The notes under the pieces are model-generated. The model was not told the origin of the DNA, searched no databases, and saw only the letters and a program-made list of their open reading frames with translations. Below are positions 17,250-25,251 of a stretch of DNA of 64,000 nucleotides, piece by piece (the first letter of the stretch is position 1; every line of letters starts with the position of its first letter). The translations under genes and the position numbers were made by a program. Location: NCBI RefSeq assembly GCF_000257645.1, contig NZ_AJHJ01000008.1:112499-176498 (forward strand). The letters run 5' to 3'. This DNA is from Serratia sp. M24T3 (lineage in GTDB: Bacteria; Pseudomonadota; Gammaproteobacteria; Enterobacterales; Enterobacteriaceae).

Positions 17250-17331
17250 GGATGCTCGTCTCTGTTCCAACATGGAAGTTTCCTGTCTCTGTAAAGCCAA
17301 GTTTGCCCCTGCTATCGCCAGGGGCTTTTTT
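17250..17331 (+). ncRNA. Terminated leader or small RNA upstream of amyA
   Basis: GCCCCTG ctatcgc CAGGGGC (17305-17325) followed by a T run (17326-17331) is a strong intrinsic terminator, standing 140 bases before the amyA start. The promoter is poor: AATACT (17244-17249) could be a -10 without a good -35. A 12-bp palindrome AGCAGTACTGCT lies upstream at 17220-17231. It may end a short RNA or act as an attenuator in a long amyA leader. No relation to the first RNA is seen apart from position. Confidence 0.35.
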
Positions 17332-17470
17332 AGATCTCACGGTCGATAAATTGGCAATTATGTGCACTTGGTCTGAAACTGATATGAGACAGCGAAATTA
17401 CTCTACGATCATTTTTATCATCTGCAAAATCGGCCCTGACTCATTGCCCTCCACTCAAGGAATAGTAAAA

Positions 17471-18949
17471 ATGGAAAACCCGACCTTGTTGCAGTTTTTT
17501 CACTGGTATTACCCTGATGGCGGCAAACTCTGGCCTGAAGTTGCTGAAAAAGCACAGTGGCTGGCCTCGATTGGTATCACGATGGTTTGGCTGCCTCCGG
17601 CTAACAAAGGGGAGTCGGGCGGATATTCAGTGGGTTACGACACTTACGATCTTTTCGATCTCGGCGAATTCGATCAAAAAGGCAGCATTGCCACCAAGTA
17701 TGGCGATAAGGCTCAGTTGATCACCGCTGTTGAAGCACTGCGATCGCACAACGTTGGCGTACTGCTTGACGTAGTCCTTAATCACAAAATGGGTGCCGAT
17801 GAGAAGGAACGTGTCAAAGTAAATCGAGTGTCTGAAGATAACCGTGAAGAGATAGAAGAACAGGTCATTGAAGCCGACGCGTGGACTCGATTTACTTTTG
17901 GCGCTCGGCAGGGGCAATATTCCGAATTTGTCTGGGATTATCATTGTTTTAGCGGTGTTGATCATATCGAGGATCCTGACGAACAGGGCGTATTCAAGAT
18001 AGTGAACGACTATACCGCCGAGGGCTGGAATACCGAGGTCGATGATGAATTTGGCAATTTTGACTATCTGATGGGCGCCAATATCGACTTTCGCAACAAC
18101 GCCGTCAGGGAAGAGCTGAAATATTGGGCGAGATGGGTGATGGAGCAGGTGCCTTGCACCGGTTTTCGCCTTGACGCGGTCAAGCATATTCCTGCCTGGT
18201 TTTATAAAGAGTGGATTGACAGCATTCAGGAAGCGGCAGAACAACCGATGTACATTGTGGCGGAATATTGGTCGTTTGAGACGGAAAAGCTACAGCAGTA
18301 TATCCATCAGGTTGAAGGCAAAACGATGCTCTTTGATGCGCCTTTGCTGTTAAATTTTCATCACGCATCGCTGAACGGTAAAGATTTTGATTTGCGCACT
18401 TTGTTTGATGGTTCGCTGGTTCAGGCAGACCCGTGGCATGCGGTGACGATTGTCGCCAACCACGATACGCAGCCGTTGCAGTCGCTGGAGATACCGGTTG
18501 AACCATGGTTCAAACCCTTGGCTTATGCTTTGATACTGTTGCGTGAACAGGGCGTGCCTGCGGTATTTTATCCAGACCTGTTTGGTGCCCAATACGAAGA
18601 CAGCGGTGACGATGGCAATACTCATCAGATTGAGCTGGGCAAAGTGAATGAGTTGGAGAGCCTGATTTCCGCGCGCCAGAATTTTGCCTGGGGCATACAG
18701 ACAGATTACTTCGACGATCCAAACTGTATTGCCTTTGTCCGCAGCGGCACGGCAGAGAAGCCCGGTTGTGTGGTAGTTATGTCAAACCACGAGCAGGGAG
18801 CAAAACACATCATTCTTGGCGAACCCTTTGCTCACAGCCATTGGAAGGATATTACGGGCAATCAGGACGCAACGGTGGAATGTAATGACGAAGGAGCAGG
18901 AGACTTTACCTGCAACGGCGGCAGCGTCAGCGTTTGGGTCAAGCAATAA
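17471..18949 (+). CDS. amyA: Cytoplasmic alpha-amylase AmyA
   Basis: 492-residue GH13 alpha-amylase without signal peptide, closely parallel to E. coli AmyA (495) over its full length. Matching stretches include [68 protein letters not shown] and the C-terminus [10 protein letters not shown]. Catalytic residues are the Asp in [13 protein letters not shown], the Glu in IVAEYW and the Asp in [10 protein letters not shown]. It hydrolyses internal alpha-1,4 bonds of maltodextrins and glycogen inside the cell. The true start is ATG at 17471; the frame stays open upstream to 17252 but that extension overlaps a terminator and matches nothing. A stem-loop follows the stop. Confidence 0.95.
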   Translation: MENPTLLQFFHWYYPDGGKLWPEVAEKAQWLASIGITMVWLPPANKGESGGYSVGYDTYDLFDLGEFDQKGSIATKYGDKAQLITAVEALRSHNVGVLLDVVLNHKMGADEKERVKVNRVSEDNREEIEEQVIEADAWTRFTFGARQGQYSEFVWDYHCFSGVDHIEDPDEQGVFKIVNDYTAEGWNTEVDDEFGNFDYLMGANIDFRNNAVREELKYWARWVMEQVPCTGFRLDAVKHIPAWFYKEWIDSIQEAAEQPMYIVAEYWSFETEKLQQYIHQVEGKTMLFDAPLLLNFHHASLNGKDFDLRTLFDGSLVQADPWHAVTIVANHDTQPLQSLEIPVEPWFKPLAYALILLREQGVPAVFYPDLFGAQYEDSGDDGNTHQIELGKVNELESLISARQNFAWGIQTDYFDDPNCIAFVRSGTAEKPGCVVVMSNHEQGAKHIILGEPFAHSHWKDITGNQDATVECNDEGAGDFTCNGGSVSVWVKQ

Positions 18950-18964
18950 AACAGCCATTAAGAC

Positions 18965-18989
18965 ACTAGCTCCACCAGGAGGAGCTAGT
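18965..18989. terminator. Stem-loop between convergent amyA and antirepressor genes
   Basis: ACTAGCTCC accagga GGAGCTAGT, a 9-bp perfect stem 15 bases after the amyA stop. It lacks a good T run in either direction, so its efficiency as a terminator is uncertain. Confidence 0.5.
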
Positions 18990-18999
18990 TGTTTCAGTT

Positions 19000-19716
19000 T
19001 TACGCGGCTGCGCCTTTTGCTTCAGACACCAGCTGCCTGGCCCACACGCTGGCTATCCATTCAACACCTTTGGCTGTGAAGCGGGCCTGTGTGAAGGCGT
19101 GCTGATTCTCGCCCACGCCAGACCGCACGGTAAAGTATCCTGCATGCTTATAGTGCTGATGCGGGGTCAGCACACCGTTGGCACGGTACATTATGTTTCG
19201 CTCAATCAAGAACTGGCGGAAATCTTGCTCTTTAACCTTGAGCATTTTGCAGAGCTGCCGAAAACCCTGTGAGTCTTGCACCTGTACATATCGGTCAAAA
19301 AACTTGGCCTTAGGCTCGGTAAGCGCGAGCTGTTGTTCAGCGGCCTGTCTTTGTTCAAATTGCTCTGCCCACGCACGCGCCGCTGCTGCCGGATTGGTAA
19401 AGTCTGGCAAGTGAGCGCGTTTCTCCCGCTCTTGCCAGCGATCGAGAGCTTCTGCGGTGAAGCCGGGGGAAAGACGCGCAACGGCGAGTAGAGAGTCTCG
19501 CTTATTCAGACAATATTCCTGACGCATTTCGCCTTCTCGTTCATACAGGACCTCAGCGAGAGGCTGTGAAAGTCGCTGTGACGTCTCCAGGTTTTTAATG
19601 AAACGCTTCACTTCACCGTGAGTGACGCCCGTCATTTGAGCGATTTCACGGCTGCTCATCGTCACTGGCTGGTTGAATGAATGCAGATTATTTGTCGAAA
19701 TCATCATAGGTTTCAC
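19000..19716 (-). CDS. Phage antirepressor (Rha N-terminal / KilAC C-terminal)
   Basis: 238-residue phage-type antirepressor. The N-terminal half fits the pRha domain (TMSSREIAQMTGVTHGEVKR, then QEYCLNKRDSLLAVARLSP and ALDRWQE). The C-terminal half fits the KilA-C/ANT domain (LCKMLKVKEQDFRQFLIERN, YRANGVLTPHQHYKHAGYF, TAKGVEWIAS). Such proteins block phage repressors or disturb host functions, and in lambdoid phages are often SOS-inducible. No other phage gene, integrase or attachment site was seen nearby, so it is a lone survivor or a co-opted gene. A LexA-type box overlaps the putative promoter. It ends convergent with amyA. Composition is like its surroundings, suggesting long residence. 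Confidence 0.85.
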   Translation of the reverse strand: MKPMMISTNNLHSFNQPVTMSSREIAQMTGVTHGEVKRFIKNLETSQRLSQPLAEVLYEREGEMRQEYCLNKRDSLLAVARLSPGFTAEALDRWQEREKRAHLPDFTNPAAAARAWAEQFEQRQAAEQQLALTEPKAKFFDRYVQVQDSQGFRQLCKMLKVKEQDFRQFLIERNIMYRANGVLTPHQHYKHAGYFTVRSGVGENQHAFTQARFTAKGVEWIASVWARQLVSEAKGAAA

Positions 19717-19839
19717 CCCGTATTTGTGGTCACTGATTGCCTTGACTCACAGCATCAGAACCTGCTCTATCAATCACTCAGGCAATTAACATTAACGGCC
19801 TGCAGCGAGTTTGAATCAACACCTTCCTGCTGTGGAAAT

Positions 19840-19868
19840 ATTATACAAACAACTGGGTTAATATCCAG
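19840..19868 (-). promoter_or_regulatory. LexA-type box over the antirepressor promoter
   Basis: CTGGGTTAATATCCAG (19853-19868), flanked by A and TA, fits CTG-N10-CAG and is itself nearly palindromic. On the minus strand a TATAAT lies at 19845-19840, and the -35 position (17 bp upstream) falls inside the box. Binding of LexA would block this promoter. The leader to the gene start would be about 115 nt. Confidence 0.62.
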
Positions 19869-20048
19869 TACTTTTTTTGAGCGTTGCTTTTATGTTTTCA
19901 GGTATAAGGATTGAAATAACTCTAAATCAGGGCAGTACAGAACTTGAGTAGAAGATGAATAATGAGGAAGTTGTTATCTATCACCCGAAATAAAGTCCTT
20001 CTTTTAGCAATAATCGCTAACTTTGCAGAGCCATAAACTTGTTCATCC

Positions 20049-20309
20049 TTGGAGCGAAATGGTAAACTGTATAGGTATCCAGTTTATGAAAATGGAGGAT
20101 GGCTTTTGTGTGAAGATAAAGCTGCAAACTCGGATGAAATTCACGCGGTTATAGGTTCTGTCGTATCGTTGCTACTTGAAGCAGGAAGGCCGGTACATAT
20201 GCATGAAATTGCAGCTCAGTTAAAGAAGCAGGCCGAGAGGGCCACTGATAAAACGCTGAGGAAAAACTGTTTGCGTGCCGTGCGTCTCATCGCAGATAAA
20301 ATGAATTAA
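20049..20309 (+). CDS. Small connector-like protein (YmgA/AriR superfamily)
   Basis: 86-residue protein beginning TTG at 20049 (MERNGKLYRYPVYENGGWLL); no ATG gives a full-length alternative. The N-terminal 25 residues are unlike the others in this cluster, but residues 35-84 (IGSVVSLLLEAGRPVHMHEI, then AAQLKKQAERATDKTLRKNC) repeat the pattern of the neighbouring YmgA- and YcgZ-like proteins: a helix ending with G(R/K), a turn, an amphipathic helix with QL, and a charged third helix. It is the only member of the group on the plus strand and shares a bidirectional terminator with the ariR operon. Relationship is by pattern only and should be tested with a profile search. Confidence 0.55.
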   Translation: MERNGKLYRYPVYENGGWLLCEDKAANSDEIHAVIGSVVSLLLEAGRPVHMHEIAAQLKKQAERATDKTLRKNCLRAVRLIADKMN

Positions 20310-20351
20310 TCCCCGCTAAAACCCAATTCGTATTAATAAAATCCCAAATAA

Positions 20352-20376
20352 AAAGACCGCCTTGCGGGCGGCCTTT
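20352..20376. terminator. Bidirectional terminator between connector genes
   Basis: AAAGACCGCC ttgcg GGCGGCCTTT, a GC-rich stem with one mismatch. Read on the minus strand it is followed by TTTTTATTT and would end the ycgZ-ymgA-ariR operon; on the plus strand it follows the 20049-20309 gene by about 40 bases. Confidence 0.75.
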
Positions 20377-20410
20377 AAAATTCGTTTGCTGAAAGTAAGC
20401 TATTAAAATG

Positions 20411-20665
20411 CTAGAGATCAGGATCATCGGGAGTGAGACTCACGACCAGTTCAAGAGTTTTACGTAAAACGTCTTGCTGGACCGCAGCAGTGGTGTGTTC
20501 CATCAAAGCAATCAGTCGCAATATAATTGCCTTTTTGGTGATGGAACCCTGTTCTGCAGTAATATTTCGGATCACCGCGCCCAGTAATTCGGTTTCGCTT
20601 GCGTATAAATCGCCTGCGCTTGCGAAGTATTCGAAAATTTCAGTTTCATCTGAAAGCTGCTGCAT
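20411..20665 (-). CDS. ariR: AriR/YmgB-family acid-resistance and biofilm regulator
   Basis: 84-residue protein close in pattern to E. coli AriR (YmgB, 88 residues): a helix with YFASAGDLYASETELLGAVI corresponds to [20 protein letters not shown], then KAIILRLIALMEHTTAAVQQ to [20 protein letters not shown], and DVLRKTLELVV to DVIRKTLEIVL, both ending in acidic residues. AriR is a small dimeric connector affecting acid resistance, colanic acid and biofilm, in E. coli under BluR/BluF blue-light control. It is the third gene of a ycgZ-ymgA-ariR operon in the same order as in E. coli. The ATG at 20665 follows AGAGGACGCAGCAT. Confidence 0.85.
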   Translation of the reverse strand: MQQLSDETEIFEYFASAGDLYASETELLGAVIRNITAEQGSITKKAIILRLIALMEHTTAAVQQDVLRKTLELVVSLTPDDPDL

Positions 20666-20725
20666 ATGCTGCGTCCTCTCCAGGCAAAATTGCCCGTTAA
20701 AAGTTAGGGATTTGACTTAAAAATC

Positions 20726-21019
20726 TCAATGTTTCTTCTTGTTGTCGGACGGCCCTTCAGAAGAAAAAATATGACCAACGTTGTCACTGCCCCGTACTTT
20801 GAAAGTTGTATGTTGACGGGTTGCAGTCGCGCTGTTGCGCACTTCGACAATTGCGAGTTCACAAGCGCGCTTTCTAGATTCGTTTTTTTCGTCGGTCGCG
20901 ATAGCTTGTAGCTGAGTAATCAGCTCGCTAGTAGATACGGGGCCGCCGCCATGCAGCATCGCAAGGACAGCTTTACCCATCATGATATCGATTAATTTTT
21001 CGTCGTCGTTTCTGTTCAT
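20726..21019 (-). CDS. ymgA: YmgA-like connector protein
   Basis: 97-residue protein in the middle position of the ycgZ-ymgA-ariR operon, as in E. coli. The core (MMGKAVLAMLHGGGPVSTSE, then LITQLQAIATDEKNESRKRA) parallels the E. coli YmgA core with GQAVLQIL and LIKQLLVM. A long polar, basic C-terminal tail (residues 60-97, ending SEGPSDNKKKH) is also a YmgA trait. In E. coli these proteins act through the Rcs phosphorelay; rcsD itself lies 18 kb away in this window. The ATG at 21019 has GAGAAG upstream. Sequence identity is modest, so the name rests partly on gene order. Confidence 0.72.
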   Translation of the reverse strand: MNRNDDEKLIDIMMGKAVLAMLHGGGPVSTSELITQLQAIATDEKNESRKRACELAIVEVRNSATATRQHTTFKVRGSDNVGHIFSSEGPSDNKKKH

Positions 21020-21225
21020 ATCAGCTTCTCGGAATTCAGTTGCCTGTCCGGCGCGTACCGGAAAAGGCGGATATCAGGCCCTATAATTAATCAGCGGGGG
21101 CCGCACCCGGCAGAGATGATACTCCTTTGGGCAAAGTCTGTCCGTTTTGGCTTAATACGTCAGGGTATAAAACGTGTACGGTTTGCGAGGATGCATGTTT
21201 AAAATTTAGAAAAAATCAACATTGC

Positions 21226-21468
21226 TCAAGCATCACGTTCAAGCACTAAACGAATAAGCTCCTGATAATGCTTTTCTTCCTCTGCACTGCCAGCAACTTC
21301 AATGCGGCGCAGCAGTTTGGAACACAGCGCTTTACGATTGAGATTTTTACCGGCTCGCAATAACTCGACAACGATTTGACCCATGGTCTCGTCCTGCGTG
21401 AAAACAGGCACGTTATTAAAGTACTGTGCATTGCTTGTCTGTGAGTTACCGTATTCATCCTGACGCAT
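21226..21468 (-). CDS. ycgZ: YcgZ-like connector protein
   Basis: 80-residue protein, first gene of the ycgZ-ymgA-ariR operon. It keeps the YcgZ pattern: MRQ start, a Gln-Asp-Glu-Thr-(M/L)-G(Q/E)IV helix cap (QDETMGQIVVELLRAGKNLN), RK(A/S)LC-KLL-R(I/L)E in the second helix, and EE-KHY-LI in the third (EEEKHYQELIRLVLERD). AAGGATC lies eight bases before the ATG. A second copy sits at 35524-35769. Both have the same upstream promoter block, which suggests a common regulator. In E. coli ycgZ is repressed by BluR and induced by cold and blue light. Confidence 0.85.
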   Translation of the reverse strand: MRQDEYGNSQTSNAQYFNNVPVFTQDETMGQIVVELLRAGKNLNRKALCSKLLRRIEVAGSAEEEKHYQELIRLVLERDA

Positions 21469-21517
21469 AAGTGATCCTTAGGCTAGGTCTGATTAAAAAA
21501 TGATCGGCTATAATGCT

Positions 21518-21593
21518 AAAAGTTATACAGCTTAATCATTCTTGTACAGTTATTTTAGTTTCGAAAAACTTTATTTTTGTGCAAAAAGTGCTA
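21518..21593 (-). promoter_or_regulatory. Conserved ycgZ promoter/operator region
   Basis: Minus strand: CTGTAC (21545-21540) and TATAAC (21528-21523), 16 bp apart, inside GTACAA-N11-CTGTATAACTTT. A second conserved block, TTTTTGTGCAAAAAGTGCTA (plus strand, 21574-21593), stands about 25 bp farther upstream. Both blocks recur in front of the ycgZ copy at 35.5 kb, and the first also before the candidate RNA at 17.1 kb. The second block may be an additional regulator site or an UP-like element. Confidence 0.7.
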
Positions 21594-21745
21594 AAAATGC
21601 ACATTTAGTCTTTATGGAAACTTATTGTTGCGGCAAGGAGAAGCTTATAGGGATTAATGGCGAACGCAGGACGTTATATTAATTGGCAAATTGAAACTGA
21701 CCGCTGCAGCGGCCAGTGTTGGCTAAGGTCCAGAATCGATGCTGG

Positions 21746-22054
21746 TTATTCCTTAATTGCACGTAATGACTCAAATCGAATGGCGTTCTCGGGGAAATTA
21801 GCAGCATCCCCCATCAAAGCGGATTCCAGCCAGCCAGCTCTTTCGGGTGAAAGGCTTCCAAGGCTTAAGAATCCTCGAAGCCAGCGGCAAACTTCATGCA
21901 TTAGCAGTAGTCTTCCCTCATCGAGTTCATGCTCGGCCATCGTTTTCAACTTTTTTAGCAACGTACTGACTGTCACTTCTTCCCTGTTGAAGATAAGGTT
22001 CATTGCCGCCTCGCCGATTAGAGCATTGCCCTTTGCTTCATCAGTAATAACCAC
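21746..22054 (-). CDS. Connector-like small protein (distant YmgA relative)
   Basis: 102 residues from a GTG at 22054, chosen because GGGGAGG lies six bases upstream; a TTG at 22084 would add ten residues. The central region (GEAAMNLIFNREEVTVSTLL, then KKLKTMAEHELDEGRLLLMH) shows the same G-x-A(V)-x3-L / VS-x3-L / E-DE pattern as the YmgA-like neighbour, followed by a longer C-terminal part with two Trp (CRWLRGF, GWLES). It lies upstream of ycgZ on the same strand, 277 bases away, with its own inverted repeat (GTACGC-N12-GCGTAC, 22136-22159) before it. Family assignment is tentative. Confidence 0.5.
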   Translation of the reverse strand: MVITDEAKGNALIGEAAMNLIFNREEVTVSTLLKKLKTMAEHELDEGRLLLMHEVCRWLRGFLSLGSLSPERAGWLESALMGDAANFPENAIRFESLRAIKE

Positions 22055-22250
22055 TTGTACCTCCCCAGCTAAATTTTCATTCAAAATAATGCACCTTAAT
22101 CACATTACAAACCTGTGACACACAGTTATATCTTAGTACGCCTTGAGCAAAACGCGTACTTTAAAAGAAAAGACTTGAAAAACTTTGCGTCGATAATGCG
22201 CAACATTGAGTTGGTAAAGCGGTACCAAATGCGTTTCTCGTTAAATCTTG

Positions 22251-22718
22251 TTAAAGCGAGCGCCCTGGAAAATCCAAAGAATCAATGCGCCAAAGTGCGC
22301 TCAGAGACTGTGGATTATTTACCGCGTCAGCAAGTGTATATTGATTCAGATACTCAAAAAAGTTGAGCATCGCGCTGTGTAACAGCGATTTCAACTGACA
22401 ATGTCTAATCAGTACACATTCCGGGCTGTGACAATTTACCAGTTCATTCGAGTTATCTGCCCGCTCCTCTAGAATTCTTATAACGGTACCTAACTGATAT
22501 TCAAGCATGTCTTTGGCTAATACGATCCCGCCATTTCGTCCGCGAGTCGTGTTTACCCAACCTTGCCTTGCCAAAAAATGCACCACTTTTACCAGGTGGT
22601 TGGCAGAGACATTCAGCTCGCTCGCCATTTCTCCAATGGTAAACGGCGTCTCTCGATTTGGTTGGGTCAGATAGATAAGTGTTCTTAAGCCAAGATCGGT
22701 AAATTGATTAAGTTTCAT
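22251..22718 (-). CDS. nsrR: NsrR-type nitric-oxide-sensing repressor (Rrf2 family)
   Basis: 155-residue Rrf2 regulator with an N-terminal winged helix (MKLNQFTDLGLRTLIYLTQP, then TIGEMASELNVSANHLVKVV and GRNGGIVLAK) and the three-Cys cluster ligand set C-x5-C-x5/6-C in CHSPECVLIRHC (about residues 94-105). It is the hallmark of NsrR, whose [4Fe-4S] cluster is destroyed by NO, lifting repression. It lies 44 bases downstream of hmp on the same strand, so it is probably the second gene of an hmp-nsrR operon under its own control through the site before hmp. In E. coli nsrR lies elsewhere, next to rnr. This copy may therefore be the only NsrR or a paralogue. Confidence 0.87.
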   Translation of the reverse strand: MKLNQFTDLGLRTLIYLTQPNRETPFTIGEMASELNVSANHLVKVVHFLARQGWVNTTRGRNGGIVLAKDMLEYQLGTVIRILEERADNSNELVNCHSPECVLIRHCQLKSLLHSAMLNFFEYLNQYTLADAVNNPQSLSALWRIDSLDFPGRSL

Positions 22719-22762
22719 AAAGACCCTATGCGTGCCCCTATTTGGAGCACGCTGAAGATGAT

Positions 22763-24037
22763 TTATAGCGAAACCCCGCCTGTGCCAAAGGCCTCGCTAT
22801 GGATCCTCTCTTGAGGAATACCTAATTCTAACAATGAATTATTTTGCTGTCTCATAAAGGGCAGAGGGCCACAAAGGTAATAGTCGGCATCCTTTGGCAG
22901 ATAGCTCTCAGGAACCTGTTTTAGATTCAACCTGCCTTCAAGATGATAATCCTTGCCTAAAACATCATTCTGTTCAATATTTTCGAAAGCAATAAATGTT
23001 TTTAAGTTTTTGTTTTTGTTGGCAAGAAAAGATATTTCATCGCGTAGCGCCTGCGCTTTTGAACTGCGTGCCGCATGAAGAAAGTAGATCGACTTATTAC
23101 CTTCATCAATATCAGAACTATGTGCAATTTCTTGCTTCTCTTTGCAACTCGAATTTTCTGCAGTTAGCTGCTTTAGCATTGCTAACATCGGGGTTAAGCC
23201 AATACCTGCGCTAATCAGCACGTTATTGCACTGCGGATTAAGCAGATAGAAGTTGCCCGTGGGGGCGCTGGCTTCAATAACATCCCCCGGCTTTATCCAT
23301 GTATGCAGCGTTGAAGAGACATATCCCGCGTCTTGTCCCGCAATCCGCGCCTGCTCGTGCTTGACAGAAATACGCAGATATTGACCTCCAGGAGCATCAG
23401 ACAAACTGTACTGTCGCGGCTGTTTTATCCCCAGTTCAGGTACGGTGACCCGCACTGTGATGTATTGCCCTGCTTCATAGGTTGGCAGTGACTGATTATC
23501 CTTGGGAATCAGGTAAAAAGAGGTGATTTCATCATTCTCCTTCACTTTTTTATCGATCACAAACTGACGCCAGCCGAGCCAGCTGCCGCGAGTTTTTTGA
23601 TGCTGATCGTAGAGGTTCTTTTCAGTCGCAATAAACAGCTCTGCAAGCTGTTGATAAGCCGCCGACCAGGCAGAAATCAGCTCATCTTCCATAGAGATAT
23701 TGAGGACTTCACTAATCGAATGCAGCAGATTTTCACCAACAATCGCGTAGTCAGGAGCCTGAATATTCAAGCTCACATGTTTATTGCATACCAATTCTAT
23801 TACTGGTGCCAACACTGACGGATCATCAATGTTCTCGGCGTAGGCTAAAACTGCCCCCGCCAGCGCTTTTGCCTGCGCTCCAGAGCGCTGGTTTCCCATA
23901 TTGAAAGTTTCTTTTAGCTCGGGATTATTGTTGAGCATACGGTGGTAAAAGTAGTCGGTAAGAGCCACGCCGTTTTGACGCAATACAGGAACTGTCGCTT
24001 TAACCAATTCTTTTTGTTGATTATTTAACACGGTCAC
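22763..24037 (-). CDS. hmp: Flavohaemoglobin, nitric oxide dioxygenase
   Basis: 424-residue Hmp, which oxidises NO to nitrate with O2 and NAD(P)H. The N-terminal globin domain (1-140) starts MTVLNNQQKELVKATVPVLR and has the proximal His in VCNKHVSLNIQ (about residue 85). The ferredoxin-reductase-like part contains RQYSLSDAP (FAD), then GIGLTPMLAML for NAD binding and the C-terminal LCGPLPFMRQQ and EAFGT. E. coli Hmp has 396 residues; the extra length is an insertion of about 25 polar residues near 300-325 (EKQEIAHSSDIDEGNKS). A consensus NsrR operator lies 16 bp upstream of the start. It forms an operon with nsrR. Confidence 0.94.
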   Translation of the reverse strand: MTVLNNQQKELVKATVPVLRQNGVALTDYFYHRMLNNNPELKETFNMGNQRSGAQAKALAGAVLAYAENIDDPSVLAPVIELVCNKHVSLNIQAPDYAIVGENLLHSISEVLNISMEDELISAWSAAYQQLAELFIATEKNLYDQHQKTRGSWLGWRQFVIDKKVKENDEITSFYLIPKDNQSLPTYEAGQYITVRVTVPELGIKQPRQYSLSDAPGGQYLRISVKHEQARIAGQDAGYVSSTLHTWIKPGDVIEASAPTGNFYLLNPQCNNVLISAGIGLTPMLAMLKQLTAENSSCKEKQEIAHSSDIDEGNKSIYFLHAARSSKAQALRDEISFLANKNKNLKTFIAFENIEQNDVLGKDYHLEGRLNLKQVPESYLPKDADYYLCGPLPFMRQQNNSLLELGIPQERIHSEAFGTGGVSL

Positions 24038-24052
24038 ACTCCATATGTCGAT

Positions 24053-24075
24053 AAGATGTATTTAAAATACATCTT
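24053..24075. promoter_or_regulatory. NsrR operator of hmp
   Basis: AAGATGTATTT-A-AAATACATCTT, an 11-1-11 perfect inverted repeat (31 bp with its CGAT/ATCG flanks, 24049-24079). It matches the NsrR consensus AAGATGCATTT-n-AAATGCATCTT with one symmetric change per arm. Its position just upstream of hmp fits repression of hmp-nsrR that is released by NO. Confidence 0.92.
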
Positions 24076-24250
24076 ATCGGCGTGATCGACAACCAATATA
24101 TGGACATAAACCGTGTGGGTATTGCGAGGCGCCTCGCAAGCATTATCTGGCCTGCGGGTCCTTTGATTGCAGGAGTCTAATTATTGCAACCGGGCTGGTG
24201 GTTAAAAACGAGAGGTTAATGTTCGATTTCTATTATAAATAGAAAAAGGT

Positions 24251-25159
24251 TTAACTCAGCGCCTGCTGCTGAGCGCCATCAAGATTGGAAGTTTCATGCA
24301 AAATTCGACACAGCTGTTCCAGCACCGGAGAAGCAAAATCTTTTCTCCAAATCAGGTGTGTTACAGCGGATCCTGCTTCAATTCTTTTTAATCCTTCTGG
24401 CAGTTGTAGCAAATCGACCACGCTTTCTGGCAATAGGCAGATGTAAGTCCCTGATGCGACACACGCCATCATTGAATGGTAAGAGGCTACATCCTGAATT
24501 TGGATGCCGCCGCCTTGCGCTGAAGCTTTTTCTAGAAGCTTCCTGGCTAAATCGCGATAGGTGCAGCCTTCTTTAAAGGCAGCCAATCTACCTATTGTTA
24601 TGTCTTCAAGTTTGTTTACATGACTCATGCTGGCAGGTAAAAGCAGAGTGAGATTTTCAACAAATAGCGGCAAGTTATGCAAATCTTCAGGACATTGTAC
24701 ACTTTTACCAGCAATAACCGGCAATGCGACCAGCGCACAGTCCAACTCAGATTGCTGAACGCGCTCGGTTAATTGACGAGTTGGCATCATCGTTAGGTTA
24801 AGTTTTACCTCTGGGCAAGTGCGGCTGAATGTTGCCAATGGTGCAGAAAGGCGACTGGCTGCCGTGCATTCCATCGTTCCTATAGAAAAAATGCCGCCGG
24901 GTTGCTGCGGATGTAGCGACTGGCGGGCTTCTTCAGCCAGGCTGAGCAGCTTTTTGGTATACACCAAAAACTGTTTTCCCTGGGGTGAGAGCTTGAGTTT
25001 TTTGCTTTCACGGATAAACAGTTGCACATCAAGTTCATGCTCAAGCTGCTGAATACGCGTGGTTATATTCGACTGGACTCGTCCGAGGCGCTTCGCGGCC
25101 TTTATGATACTCATCTCTTCAGCTACAACTTCGAAGATTTTTAATGAAGTGTGATTCAT
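24251..25159 (-). CDS. LysR-family regulator
   Basis: 302-residue LysR-type regulator with the N-terminal winged helix-turn-helix (VAEEMSIIKAAKRLGRVQSN, then ITTRIQQLEHELDVQLFIRE) and the linker helix to about residue 85. The effector domain begins GIFSIGTMECTAASRLSAPL. It diverges from a nitronate monooxygenase gene across 92 bases, the usual geometry for a LysR protein and its target, so it probably controls that gene in response to an unknown inducer. The RVQSN in the recognition helix is shared with a subgroup of LysR regulators of efflux or detoxification genes. The ATG at 25159 is used. Confidence 0.87.
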   Translation of the reverse strand: MNHTSLKIFEVVAEEMSIIKAAKRLGRVQSNITTRIQQLEHELDVQLFIRESKKLKLSPQGKQFLVYTKKLLSLAEEARQSLHPQQPGGIFSIGTMECTAASRLSAPLATFSRTCPEVKLNLTMMPTRQLTERVQQSELDCALVALPVIAGKSVQCPEDLHNLPLFVENLTLLLPASMSHVNKLEDITIGRLAAFKEGCTYRDLARKLLEKASAQGGGIQIQDVASYHSMMACVASGTYICLLPESVVDLLQLPEGLKRIEAGSAVTHLIWRKDFASPVLEQLCRILHETSNLDGAQQQALS

Positions 25160-25251
25160 CTTATATTCTCATAATGAAAACGATATTGATTTTATGGTCT
25201 CTATAAGAGATTGTATATTTTCAGCACATAAAATGACAAGCAGCGATAAGA

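Noticed and set aside
17252..17470. 73-codon N-terminal extension of the amylase frame
   Set aside because: It crosses a strong terminator, has no ribosome site, and AmyA homologues start at the ATG at 17471.
19000..19716. A prophage around the antirepressor
   Set aside because: No integrase, structural, lysis or attachment sequence was found next to it; only the single phage-type gene is present.
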